Shown: positions 36,530 through 47,576 of the stretch, piece by piece
How the letters are laid out: each line of letters starts with the position of its first letter
Numbering within the stretch: position 1 is the first letter of the stretch
Assembly (NCBI GenBank): GCA_032622095.1
Contig: CP136067.1
Location: forward strand, 129,039,990-129,103,989
Direction: 5' to 3'
DNA length: 64,000 bases
Source of the DNA: Siphonodentalium dalli
Lineage: Eukaryota > Mollusca > Scaphopoda > Gadilida > Siphonodentaliidae
Made by a program: the position numbers and the translations under genes
The notes under the pieces: model-generated
What the model saw: the letters and a program-made list of their open reading frames with translations, nothing else
Told to the model about the DNA's origin: nothing
The model's database searches: none

Positions 36530-36968
36530 GATCATATGTGAGGTGAATAGGTATACAGGGATTTATTGTATGTCATGACTGATGTGAGTAGGTATACAAT
36601 GAGTGACTATATGGTTATGAGTGGGTTGTCCATGGTAAGATTCATCTAGGTATACAGTGAGAGGTCATGGTCAGAAGTGAGGTGAATCGGTATGCATGGA
36701 GTGACTGTATGGTGTATGATTGTGTATATTCAGTACGGGTGCACCCGGTGCGCCTGTATGGTCATTGGTGTGGTGTATGGATATAGCTACATGGTCATCT
36801 ATGTGTTGATTATGTATATATGGAGTGACTGTAAGGTCATGGGTGGGATGTACATGCGTTGTCTGTATGATCATGGATGGGGTGTGTGGATAAATAGGTA
36901 GTGATTTTATGGTTACGGGTAATGTGTATAGGTATACATGGAATGACTGAATATGAATACCTGGAGTA
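36530..36968 (+). repeat. Left inner-arm minisatellite, proximal part (~43-bp unit)
   Basis: Highly degenerate tandem units based on GGTATACATGGAGTGACTAT and GGTCATGGGTGAGGTGTATA. It is interrupted by the hAT-like element and resumes at 38424. Confidence 0.75.
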
Positions 36969-36976
36969 AGCTGGGT

Positions 36977-38415
36977 CACGTAGGGCCCTGCGAATCGGGT
37001 ATTTTCGTTTCGAATCGAATCTCGAATCGAATCAGGCAAACGATTCGAAATCGAATCGAATCTCGAATCGAATCATTGTTACTGAGCCAATCAAGTTCTA
37101 ATACATAGAACTTCAAAGAAACACATACAATTGCCTGACGATCGTTGATGTAGTGAAATATTTGCAGATTATGTTTTTGTCTACACACCTCTATGCATTT
37201 TCTGTGCTAAGCAATTGTTGAATACAGATATAAAGAGCATACATGAATGAGAGAACCAATGTTGACGTACATCTGGAAAATCGTACCGCATGATGCCTGT
37301 TTCATTTTGTTGAATAGCGCAACATTTTTTCGCTACATGTACACTTGCGATGATTGTGTTGTCTGTCACTTGAACAGACAGACTTACAATGTTTACAAAA
37401 ATACTCAGGACAAAAGTTTGAAGATAAATTCTATAACGCGCGTAGTGCCGTCATACTTTATAGTAAATTTATCTTCAAACCTTTTGGTTATAACTCATAA
37501 CCTTAATCAAACCAAAATTATTTCTTATAATTTAATCCACCATTTCACAAGAGAACCACCATAATCACAAGAAGCGTAAAACTTTGAGATTATTGCCATC
37601 AAAAAGACGCACACAACAGTTGAAATTGATATGAGTGCAGGCAATCAAACATCAATTACCAGTGATCAAGTGGTGTCATGAATTCATCGCTTTTGATTGG
37701 CTAGTGAACAGTGTACACATTGATCAACTGATCGATTAACTGCCAGAGCAGGTGTTCCAGAAATATTTTGCATGTACTGTGACACGAGTTGTTAAGTTTC
37801 TAAAACTACATATCTTTGCAAATGTTAGCTTGATCGAGTCTTGTTGATTGTTCTAGGTACTTATGCACCTAAATACTGATGGGTAATGAGCAGTAAATGT
37901 AATGGCAAAGCAATACTAGCTGAAGGAATGTGTATGCAGCATCGGAATCCCCCTTTATATCGCAAAAAAGTATCGAATAGTGTCCGTGTACATTTTAGAC
38001 ACGCATTTTTTAGGCGTGGTCATTTGGCAGGATGCTGCTATGAGTGCTGTATTATCAATAGCAGAAGTAATCAAGAAATTTAGGTTATCGAGAAGTAACT
38101 TTAATGGCTAAATGTGTGACAACCAGTGGTTTTATAATATTCTGTGGAATGACCGCATATGATTAAATTATTTGGCGATAACATTGCATGTCCTGCCATC
38201 GGACATAACGGTATGTGCATACGTTTAAGACGTTTACTATGTTATTGTAGTAAATTTTCTTTTCTGATAAGATCATTGTGGCCAGTAGAAATCATGGAAA
38301 TGCACCTGTCACCAAAGATTCGACGAACACCGAATCATGGTAGCCGATTTCGAATCGAATCGAATCAGACAAACGATTCCGAATAGCATCGAATCGAATA
38401 GATTCGCAGGGCCCT
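36977..38415. mobile_element. hAT-like non-autonomous element, 1.44 kb
   Basis: The inverted ends share AGGGCCCTGCGAATC (left 36982, right mirror ending 38415). They lie inside an 8-bp direct repeat AGCTGGGT (36969-36976 and 38416-38423); the left end carries 4-5 extra bases (CACGT). An 8-bp duplication with such a tip is typical of the hAT superfamily. Subterminal repeats of TCGAATCGAATC occur at both ends, as hAT transposase-binding regions often show. No transposase frame was recognised (the largest is 105 codons at 37247-37564). The mirrored site in the right foldback arm has only one copy of the target. Confidence 0.8.
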
Positions 38416-38423
38416 AGCTGGGT

Positions 38424-39661
38424 GGACATTATCGAGCGTGTGGGTACATAGGGAGTGTCCTTGTGGTAACGGGTGGGATGTATATTTATATATCTCGTGG
38501 ATGTATTATCATTGGTGGGTGTATATGGCTTAGCTGTATTATCATGGATGGCGTGTATGATTATACAGTGAATTGATGAATTGTCATGTGTGAGGTGTAT
38601 ATGCAAGTATGGATGGTTTGATTGGTCGTATGTGTGGGTTTTTGTATAGCTGGAAGGGCTAAATGGCCATTAGTGAGGTTTACATGTATACCTGGAGTGA
38701 AATTATGGTCTAGGGAGGGCTGCATATGTATATCGAGTGGTTATATGACTATGAGTGTCGAATAGGTATACAGGTAGTGACCGTATGATTAATGGTGAGA
38801 TGATTACATGTAGGTATACAAGTAGTAGTAGTAGTAGTAGTGACTGTATGATCATAAATGTAATGAACAACTATACATGGGGTGACAGGCGTATGAGTAT
38901 ACATGTACCTGATGTTCCTGTTTGGTGACCCGTGTCGGTATCGTCATGTGTAGGTTATACCAGTACACACACGTGTTGCTTTATTGTCATGGGCGAGGGA
39001 TATGTGTAAATAGCGAGTGGCTACATGACCATGGATAAGGTGCATATATGCATACATGGAGTGACTATACTGTAACTGACATGGCTATGGTGTATTAGTA
39101 TATCTTGAGTGGCTATTCGGCTATGGTGTGACAAATAGGGATACAGGGATTGACATGGCCAATGTTGAGGTGAATATGTATACAAGGATTGACCATGATC
39201 ATGTACGAATGTTTTGAATAGGTACACACGGGGTGACTATATGGCCATAGGTCAGGTAAAGGAGTATACCAGGTAACACGGGTGAGGGTATGTGTATGAA
39301 GCGAGTGGCTATATGGCCATTGATGATGTGCATATGTATACCGGAGTGACTTTATGGTCATTGTTGTGGTGTTGATGTATATATTGATTGTATATTTGAC
39401 CATGCGTTTGGAGAATAGGTACACAGGGATGATGACCTTATGGCCAATGGTGAGATGAATGGATATACTAGGAGTGACTATATGGTTATGGGTCATGTTT
39501 AGGAGTATACCCGGTGTGCCTGCATTGTGACGCGTGGCTGTGTGGTCATCCGTGGTCATGGGTCAGGTGTACATGTATACAGTGGGTCACTATATGGTTA
39601 TGTCTGTGGTGTTTATGTATATATGCAATGACTGTGATAATGGGTGGCTATCGCTTTCCAC
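38424..39661 (+). repeat. Left inner-arm minisatellite, distal part
   Basis: Continuation of the ~43-bp degenerate array up to the central loop. It includes a small (GTA)n run near 38821-38841. Units such as ATATTTATATAT and TATCATGGATGGCGTG are mirrored in order at 40180-40250. Confidence 0.75.
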
Positions 39662-39722
39662 GATATGCCATGACCTATCTATTGATTAACATATCCTTGA
39701 GTTATTGTGGAAAGCGATAGCC
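39646..39722. repeat. Axis of the giant foldback (stem and 45-nt loop)
   Basis: GGCTATCGCTTTCCAC (39646-39661) pairs with GTGGAAAGCGATAGCC (39707-39722). The loop holds no recognised motif. Confidence 0.92.
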
Positions 39723-40350
39723 GCCCAATGTACACATGTACAACCCACCCATTACCCCAGTCACTCCATATGTACATAAACACCACACAAATGACAATAC
39801 AGTCACCCACTTTATACACGTACATGTACTAGTACACCTGATCATACAGCCATACTTAGTTATACCCGTACATACCACAAATGACGATACATCCACGAGT
39901 CACCATGCATGAACACCAGGTATACACCTACACATGACCATATAGTCACTATATGTATACATATTCACTACATTCACGATCATACGGTCACTCATTGTAT
40001 ACATATTCACCTCACCATGGACCATACAGCCACTACATGTATACCTATTCGCCATACACATGACCATATAGTCAATCCAGGTATACATATGCACATCACC
40101 AATGGTGATCCCTTCCAGATATACCAATATCCGCACATACGACCACTCATAAGTTCCATACTTGCCATACTCACACACGCCATCCATGATAATAAATCTA
40201 CTCCCCATACACCACCAATGATAACACATCCACAACATATATAAATATACGTCCCACCGTTACCAACAGGGCACTCCCTTTATACCCACACATCATTCAT
40301 GACCACACAATAACTCCGTGTATACCTATTATCCTCATCTATGATCATAG
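39707..40350 (-). repeat. Right inner-arm minisatellite
   Basis: The same ~43-bp degenerate units in reverse complement (for example GACCATATAGTCACTATATG). At about 640 bp it is far shorter than the left counterpart (~1680 bp). Confidence 0.8.
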
Positions 40351-41170
40351 AGTATTAAACTCCCTGGCTGCCATATTGGCTTCCACCCTGTATCCAGTTG
40401 ATAAATTTGTATCATAATGGGCCAGAATACCCACATATCATGGTTCATCTCAGTTCCGTCTCAAAGTTCTGCCCTTTCCCTTTCAATAATATGGCCAGAA
40501 TCACAAAAGAGGTTCTCCGCAAAATTCCATACTGCAACTTTAAAATGAATTTGTCATGCCCCATACGGAACTGGGACAAACATAATAGGACGTAGTTGTC
40601 GGTTAATTACATTGTAACTAACACGTACAATAACCAAGTGAGTCACAATTTGCCACGTTTTTTTCGGATAATGCAGAGACTAATGTTCGGGTTATGTTAA
40701 CTTTTAACTTTTTACAAATTTAGTTGCCATTTTGGAAGCCATCTTGAGCAATTTAGTCTATAAACAAGTCTCGTTCTTATCATAAAACGACATGAATATA
40801 TATTTCTTAAGTTGAAGGTATCGATTTAGGGATGTATTGGTTGTAATAGTGCAATGTTCCAGGGGTGTACGCACATACACACACGTTGGACGAATGAAAT
40901 CACGTAAATAAAAGTGATTTTTTACGTTTTGAGGGGTGACCCAATGACCCCCTTCTTATCTTAAAACACCAGGAAAAGTTGCTTCTTAAGTTGTGTTTTT
41001 ATAATTAGTATATATCAAAGTACTTTGAGACCAAAAATTATGGATGTACGCGAAAGTATAAACAAAGGTGAAAAATCACGTTTTGGGGTTCAGCATGGGA
41101 CCCCCTTTCTTATCTGAAAACCCCAGGAAAATCCCTTTCTTAAGTTGTGTTTTCTTAATCAGTACACTTA
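40351..41170 (-). repeat. Giant foldback, right outer arm, inner segment
   Basis: Reverse complement of 34880-35292 and 36138-36520 (for example AAAGTTCTGCCCTTTCC mirrors GGAAATGGGCAGAACTTT). It joins directly across the ~850 bp present only in the left arm, with a 4-nt TGTT shared at the two break points. Confidence 0.85.
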
Positions 41171-42317
41171 CCCTTGGAACAAACGTCGCACTACCGACGA
41201 ATCTAATTCAATTAGAATTAGACTCGAGTTTAATTCATAATTCGTCTGTTGAAACAAACGTCGCATTTAATTCAAGACGAATCTAAATGATTTCTTAAAA
41301 TGGCATAAAGCGTTCATAAGGGTTTTCGTCAAAACGGCTAAAATAGGAAGTTTTATATCAATTCTAAAACGTAAAATTTAGTGAGAAAATGTGGCTTTTG
41401 ACTTCCAAGCGACGAAATTAATGTTACTATTATGAGGAGTGGAAATTGTTGGTTTTATATCGCTATTTCGTAGGTATTGTAGGTCGGACATGATTCTTTA
41501 GGTGGTATTTTGCTTTGAACTTGTCTGAAAGAAATCAGGTCCAGTTTATTTTTATACGAAAACGTTGTACCGTTTTAACAATTTAATAGCAAGTTGAGGT
41601 CAACGCGCTATATCACTATATATTTCGTCAGTATGCCTATCTAAAACCACGTGGTAAAATAACCATGGCGGGCAGGGACGTACGGCTATAGGGTCTCGGT
41701 TGGGGGGGGGGGGGGGGTAATAAATTTGCGTAATTCAATTTGCACCCCCTTGGCTGTTCCTTCACATGCCTGGATAACAGCCTATTCTGAATGGATTAGT
41801 AGATTTGTGATCATTCACTGGGAGGACCATGGTTCTGCCAGTAGAAGAAAAATCAGAGATCTGAACCTGAAAATCCGATCATAGTTTGGCACAGCGGGAG
41901 AAAACTTTGAACATGAAAACCGCAAAAACCTATATAGCATTAGACTGGCCTCGAGCTTTCCAAGTGCTGACAATTTCCAACCTGAAACCCCCACGAAGGT
42001 TGGAAAATTTCCAACTGATGACCATTTAAGTTCATAATTTTGAACGGAAGCATAGGAAAATAATTAGCAGTTTTTTGGCTGGCCACGGGGGTCATGAGGG
42101 ACCAGGACACAGACCATTTCAGTCAAAATGTTGGACCAAAAGTAGGAAAATGTGCAAATGTTGGTCTAAAAACAACAAATTCCCCAATAATTCATTGCTG
42201 GAAAATCAAATTACAAGAACAATTTCAACCCATCGTTGATGTTAAATTTGCATACGTCCATGTACAGTGTAGCGTGTATATCCAAACGGAATAAATATTT
42301 ATTTAGTGCGTCTGCCA

Positions 42318-42360
42318 GGGGGGGGGGGGGGGGGTCTGGAAAAAAATTGCACATATAGGG
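42318..42360 (+). repeat. Poly-G repeat family copy
   Basis: A 17-nt G run in the context GCCA-G17-TCTGGAAAAAAATT, then CACATATAGGGCCC. The inverted relative is at 44430-44461. Confidence 0.85.
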
Positions 42361-42625
42361 CCCAAAAAGTTTTTTTCCGACTTCGAGGGACCCACCACCC
42401 CATTTTTGCAAAAACATATTTTTTTCCTCCAACATTTTGGGGACCCACCCCCGGGGACCCACCCCCCGTTTCTCATGTTTTTATCAAAATTTCAGAGGTT
42501 TTTTTAGCCGTTCTTCAATAACTGTGTTAACTGCCTTGCTAATTGGTAAACACAGATCAGAAAAACGAAATATACAGTATTTCCATGTGTTTCCTGGTGT
42601 TTTCAGTATCTAACAACAATATTAA

Positions 42626-43113
42626 TTAAAGGTACTCAATCCGTAAAGAGGGTCCCCATCTCAACAGATTCCAACAACAACAATCCGATCAGAGGGTCCT
42701 ATATTACTATTTCTTTGGCTTTGGGGGTAAAAAAATATTTGATTCGAGTCGAGGAACCCATCAAACAAAGCTCAGAGTTATTAGATATTGATTTTTGAAA
42801 TTTGTTAAATTCTCGAGATGAGTACTAATAATTGCCGTCAAGTTTGAAACCTGCTCGAGATGATTACACCAAAACTCTATTCAAACAGACAAGGATGGAT
42901 AACTCTAAAATCAAGTGGTAATAATCACGCAATTTTGACTACGTACTGGGCCAGAAAGAATTCCCGATAATGAAAAATAATAGATTTCTAAAATCGATAT
43001 CTAACAAATCTGAGCTTTGATGGGTGAATTCCTCGACTCGAATCAAATATTTTTGACCCAGAAGCCATTGAAATAGTAATTGAGATGAGTTTTATCGGAT
43101 TGAGTACCTTTAA
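42626..43113. mobile_element. Family B element, complete copy, 488 bp (nested)
   Basis: The termini TTAAAGGTACTCAATCCG and CGGATTGAGTACCTTTAA bound long imperfect inverted arms (TTGATTCGAGTCGAGGAACC mirrored by GAATTCCTCGACTCGAATCAAA). It sits inside the 41171-44796 transposon. No coding capacity. Confidence 0.85.
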
Positions 43114-43384
43114 GCATTGTGTAGGTACACTATATGTCACAAATTGCCCTAGACCCCATTATAGCCTTAATATATCGAGTGTGTCTGACAGAGAACACTG
43201 GCCAGTGTAAATAGTGGTAAACAGGTCAGGGGTTCCACAATTATATGTGCATGATCAAAGAACTCTTTAGTCTTATCCAACGGGATGGGAAGGGGAATTG
43301 TTTTATGGTTATGTATACACATAGATATATGGTTATTATACTGCCCGATATTAGTCGGTGGGTATATAGTTGACGTCTCGAGCC

Positions 43385-43645
43385 GTCTGTCCGTACAAAC
43401 ATTTTTTTGAATTTTAACTCAAGAGTCAGTTGTCATATTTGATGCCCTATGGCATGGTGACGGACCAGAAATGGGGGGACGAATATGCATAATATCGCGG
43501 GTTGTGACCACCAATGCCTACCAGAGTTATGGGCCCTGTTCGACTTTATGAAATTCAGTCCATACAAAGTTTTTGCAATATAAGTTAAGTGTCGGTTGTC
43601 AAATTTTGATGTGGTTTGGTATGGTGATAGACCAGAATGAAGAAT
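43385..43645. repeat. Diverged tandem pair, ~165-bp spacing
   Basis: GTCCGTACAAACATTTTTTTGA, split as GTCCGTACAAAC plus a T run, recurs as GTCCATACAAAGTTTTTGCA. GTTGTCATATTTGATG is followed by GTTGTCAAATTTTGATG, and GGCATGGTGACGGACCAG by GGTATGGTGATAGACCAG. Confidence 0.7.
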
Positions 43646-44429
43646 TGAATGTCATTTCTCAATGCATCTGAATGCATCACATTATTTCAGTTCATCTATT
43701 TGTAAGTGATAACAGTATACAATTCGTATTTTAGTTTCGTCTTTTTGAGCAGTAAAGCTCCCAGATGAAGTTCGGAAATTCAATGAGAATAGCGTCACCT
43801 TCATATGGGATTGTCTGAGCAGTAAACAGTAATGTCATTCATCATAACCAATTCAGTTTTATTTGGATAATTGTTGCAAATGAACATTACTGGTAATCAT
43901 TCAAGATGAGAAATAACCAGAAGGAATGAATTTGATTACATGCCAGAACAAGACAGTATTTCAGACATTAGAAATTTATGAGATACCCTTTTCAATTTCA
44001 TGTCACTTTAAGCAACAATCAGGTTAATGATATCTACTAGTAGTCATCATTGAGTATTCACCATGTAGTATCCAATTTGTGATAGAGTTTTTTTGTTTTA
44101 TTACTTGTATACAGATAATACAACTGGGTAATATATTAATTTTGTTACTAAATATTTCTTCCGTTGATCATAAGTTTCCTGAACGTTAATACGGTGGTCC
44201 ACTGTGAAGTTGTCCGGGACACTGTGAAATCCAGAATGTTGCTAAATCTGAGGCTAAAGAGTCACTTTAGCTGCCTGTATAGCCCTATACCAACAAGCAT
44301 GGTACTAACATGCTTAAATACAACATTACATGGTCAGTACTTGTAAATTGTTTGAAAAAAACCCATATTGGAAAAAAATTACAAGCACCATTTTTTCCGC
44401 CTCTGGACCACCCACCCACCCCGGCCCTA

Positions 44430-44470
44430 TATATGGAATTTTTTTTGCAGACCCCCCCCCCTGCGTCTAC
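44430..44470 (-). repeat. Poly-G repeat family, inverted copy
   Basis: CCGGCCCTATATATGGAATT, a T run, GCAGA, ten Cs, then CTGCGTC. Read on the minus strand it matches the 42318 copy. Confidence 0.8.
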
Positions 44471-44796
44471 TCGCATTTAATTTGAAACAATTCAAATACC
44501 ACCAAATTACGCCATGCTCGTTGGTGTTTTCCAGTTTGAATTGGAATTCCCTCATTAGCATATCATTATGCAGCTCGTTTGCATGTCTCCGAATTGAATT
44601 CGAGTCGACGGTGATGCGACGTTTGTTTCAAACACGGATCTCAGACGCATCAGCAATTAAATTCGTGTTGACCACACGCATTCTTCGTCGGTAGTGCGTC
44701 TAATCGCATTTATTTGCAACAAACGTCGCACTACCGACGAATCTAATTCAAATAATTGAATTCGATTCGTCGGTAGTGCGACGTTTGTTCCAAGGG

Positions 44797-45013
44797 TTAG
44801 GAGTATCATCAAACCAAAATTCATCGATGTACGCGGAAGTGTAAATAGAAGTGATATTTGGAACTTTTTGGGGTTCAGCGGCCCCTAAACCCCAGGAATG
44901 CGCAACTTAAGAAATCGGTTTTTCAGAATGTTCCATTATTGGTACCAACTTTAGGGGGTCAAACCTTTTGTACGCAAAAGTGTAAATAGAACATACGCGG
45001 GCTCCCTAACTAT
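44797..45013 (-). repeat. Giant foldback, right outer arm, terminal segment
   Basis: Reverse complement of 34671-34875, for example GGGGGTCAAACCTTTTGTAC mirrored at about 34711-34730. Ends with GGGCTCCCTAACTAT. Confidence 0.9.
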
Positions 45014-45059
45014 AATGTAATTCTGAAACGCATCAGACTTCCACATGCCCATACGTCGG

Positions 45060-45156
45060 ATCTGGGTATTTATAAAACCTTGGCTAGCAGCCACGTACAA
45101 GCACCGATCCGAAATTAACGTGTTTTTCAATTATCAGAGATGAAGCCGAGGTAAGT
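45060..45156 (+). promoter_or_regulatory. Candidate core promoter and first exon with splice donor
   Basis: TTTATAAAA at 45069-45077 is followed about 63 bp later by ATG AAG CCG AG (45140-45150), which runs directly into GTAAGT (45151-45156), a consensus 5' splice site. TATA box, short leader, start codon and perfect donor in this order are what a small first exon would look like. Only 11 coding bases are visible and no downstream exon could be assigned, so the product is unknown. It begins 47 bp outside the giant foldback. Confidence 0.35.
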
Positions 45157-45610
45157 CAAACATTGATTAAGTTTCGCTTGAAATGTATGTATCAACACGT
45201 GAAGACCTGAAGATTATACAAATATTTGTCCTGGTGTGTGACCTCGACAATTAATAGAATTAACCAGAAGCTCCATAGGAGCGGATAAACCTAAAGAAGT
45301 ATAGGCAAAGTAATAACATGCGGAGGTGCTCCAACATTATACTCGACCTGGAAAATTCAAAAACTCAATCAATGACTGTAATTGGTTCAATGTAACACGT
45401 TTAAATTGAATGAACTTTGTTAAAAGAGATCGACATTTATCAATGTTATCATGCAGCAGGGAGACGGGCAGACATGGTAATTGTATTTAACTCAATACCC
45501 AAACATGTCAGACAGGTGCTGGGGTCAAAAATTTATCAAATGTTATCGGTACCCCCAAAGCTTCACACAAAGCTTAATACATTTGGATTACTGAGAGCGA
45601 CACTATACAG

Positions 45611-45750
45611 GTGTTGCCCGATGTCGAGGGAGACATTGAGATTTGTCACCCGCTCGAGAACGGAATGTCTCCCGAGGAGCACAGCTCCGAGGGAGACATT
45701 CCGTTCTCGAGCGTGTGACAAATCTCGATGTCTCCCGAGAAGGACAACAA
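45611..45750. repeat. Hairpin, ~65-bp arms
   Basis: GATGTCGAGGGAGACATT and CGGAATGTCTCCCGAGG are mirrored by CCGAGGGAGACATTCCG and GATGTCTCCCGAGA; the loop is near 45681 (CACAG). The repeated (C/G)GAGGGAGACAT module also makes each arm internally self-similar. The frames at 45417-45968 cross it and are not trusted. Confidence 0.92.
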
Positions 45751-46831
45751 CTGTTTTGTTATCCGATTATACCACAGAAAAAAATCTTTGCCATCCACAC
45801 GCACGATGTTGCACTGAGTCACGAGTTCTTTCTTTCCCGATTATGTATATTTTCAGTAACAACTTATCGTTCTGTTCCATAAACGATAGTCAAGCCATTA
45901 AGCGTTTGATAATCAGCGTTTATTTACGATCATTTTGGTGGTTAAATCGTCAATATCGGTCCATGTAATGTAAACCAATAAGCCATATATGTATGTTATC
46001 ACCTTCTGCAATGTGGAATATTCTATGTCGCCTTGCGCGCGGAATTTACTCGCGATGTTCATTTCATAACGGTCTTCCCCGAAAGCTATTGGGAAGTTGT
46101 CGATTTCATTAATGTACATTCATATGTGTCAGTGCTCCCAAGTACATGGCGATCCTCACACAAAATACTTCTATGATCACACTGCAGACATCGCGGAGAG
46201 GTCTGATATCATGGATAAGCGTACTGTACCATTCATTCGCGCCAAACGTATGCATTACGTTGTCTATATACCAGCAAACATTTATAACCAACCAACCTGA
46301 AGGGATCCACTCTTTCAATCTTGCACCATAATGTCGACATGAACATAATGAATCACCGAGATGTTTCGATGTAAAAAGTACATAATAACGCTTGTCCGAT
46401 AAAAGTATCAACTTAAAAGTTCGAATATTAGTGTTCACCAAATATATGCAAATTAGCAAACACCACAACTGTTGTATTTTGCGAATCCGTGGGGTATATA
46501 AGATCTATGATTTTTTAGTTCATTATAGTGATGTGAAATAGATGATTTACTGCAGTGTGTGTTTGGAGATAATCATGCATTATAACATCAGTCGGGCGAC
46601 AAAAACAATGTCTCCCAGCTCAACGGGCGACAGTGTGATTTCTCGCCCGGCACGTGACAGTACATGGGCCAATCAGAAGGGTGGAAAATATGGAGGAGGG
46701 TAACAAACGTCTTTATCGTTAAGAAAAAAAATAACATCGTCAATCAGAGTAACCAACACATTTAAGGGCCGCATCCCAGGGTAGGGCTGTGCTGAATGTC
46801 TCAAATATCTAACAAGAAGAAGTAAAATGCA
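45751..46831. other. Non-coding stretch; TATA motif at 46491
   Basis: GGGGTATATAAGATC at 46491 is a good TATA-box match but has no associated gene. A CCAAT motif (GCCAATCAGAAGG) lies at 46670. A 119-codon minus-strand frame at 46109-46468 is unrecognised. Confidence 0.35.
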
Positions 46832-47360
46832 TTAGTAAAAAGCCAATTTACAGTAAAACCCCTGCCATTTAAAAACCAACAAGTGATGATCCCTAATATG
46901 GACTGGCATCACACGATAAGCTTCGGCACTATCTGACTTTGCCAAAAACATCCGGCAAACGGCAAATAATGTCTATTGTGTCATCTATAGTTTGGTAAGA
47001 AACCGTAGAATAATCTTTAGGAATAGTGTCATTTAACTGAATTCCCTTCCGGGTACGAGAGTTCATGACCAGGAGATTTTAGGCACCACCCCAATGGGAG
47101 ATATACATATTTGTTTAAACGGCAAATCACTCTGAGTAAAAGGACCCAATAAACGGCCAGCCTCACACTCTTTGTGTATCTTCCTATCGACAATCTCTTG
47201 CATTTCAATGGCTGATTGCAAATTAGGAGGCTCACCCAAAGTAGGCGTAAACTCGGAACCTAACCTGGAACCATTGGTAAAACCATCCACCAAATACTGA
47301 CGCACCTCATCATCATATCCCACAACACCTCATTTAGCTTTTGGTCGTGAATTGGAGTGT
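46832..47360 (-). pseudogene. DIRS-like retrotransposon reverse transcriptase fragment, frameshifted
   Basis: The minus strand carries, in order, segments typical of DIRS-type reverse transcriptases. A start segment TPIHDQKLNEVL (about 47325-47358) is followed in another frame by VRQYLVDGFTNGSRLG, then KECEAGRLLGPF and SPIGVVPK, and after a further frame change LSYPEGNSV. Later come EAYRVMPVH and LLVFKWQGFY, ending at a stop near 46832. At least four frame changes or stops interrupt it. Fingers and early palm (around motif A) are present; the YxDD catalytic segment, RNase H and tyrosine recombinase are absent. A dead, 3'-truncated copy. The family call rests on motif order recalled for DIRS elements, not on a search. 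Confidence 0.7.
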
Positions 47361-47576
47361 TGATACCGAGCTTGATGAGCGATGGCTCTGCGACCCGTGG
47401 TCCGGGTCGCGGAGTTTCCCCTAGGAAGGGGGTCTCCTGACTGAAAAGGCGAGGCTATCCGAGTTGGCCTGGTAGGACAGAAAACAAACTGGTGACCAAA
47501 CTGAGAGCGCAGGAAACGCTAATGAGTCAAGCCACAGGCCCGAGTCCCAGGACAATGACGACCGGATGATAGGTAA

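Larger units (their letters stand above)
41171..44796. mobile_element. 3.6-kb TIR transposon with TTA target duplication
   Basis: The ends are CCCTTGGAACAAACGTCGCA and its mirror. The inverted repeats are about 43 bp with a single mismatch, and TTA flanks both sides (41168-41170 and 44797-44799). The left foldback arm has the empty site (mirror of ACACTTAGGAGTATC). Extra partial copies of the terminal motif lie near 41253, 44624 and 44728. A 3-bp TTA duplication fits PIF/Harbinger-type elements, but I find no transposase or Myb-like frame, so the class is an inference. Confidence 0.82.
34671..45013. mobile_element. Giant foldback element (10.3-kb inverted repeat)
   Basis: The left edge (ATAGTTGGGGAGCCCGC, from 34672) is mirrored at the right edge (GCGGGCTCCCTAACTAT, ending 45013). 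Homology then continues inwards on both sides to a closing stem GGCTATCGCTTTCCAC (39646) and GTGGAAAGCGATAGCC (39707), leaving a 45-nt loop at 39662-39706. Without later insertions the left arm is about 3.5 kb and the right about 1.7 kb. The right arm lacks about 850 bp present at 35292-36138 and has fewer minisatellite units. No transposase-like frame is visible, so the family cannot be named. Confidence 0.85.

Noticed and set aside
34671-45013. Polinton or other large virus-like DNA transposon
   Set aside because: No polymerase, integrase, capsid or protease frame is visible; the bulk is tandem modules and later insertions.
45417-45968. 183-codon plus-strand frame
   Set aside because: It crosses the 45611-45750 hairpin and shows repeated RSRTE/SRA-type peptides from the inverted arms; no domain.
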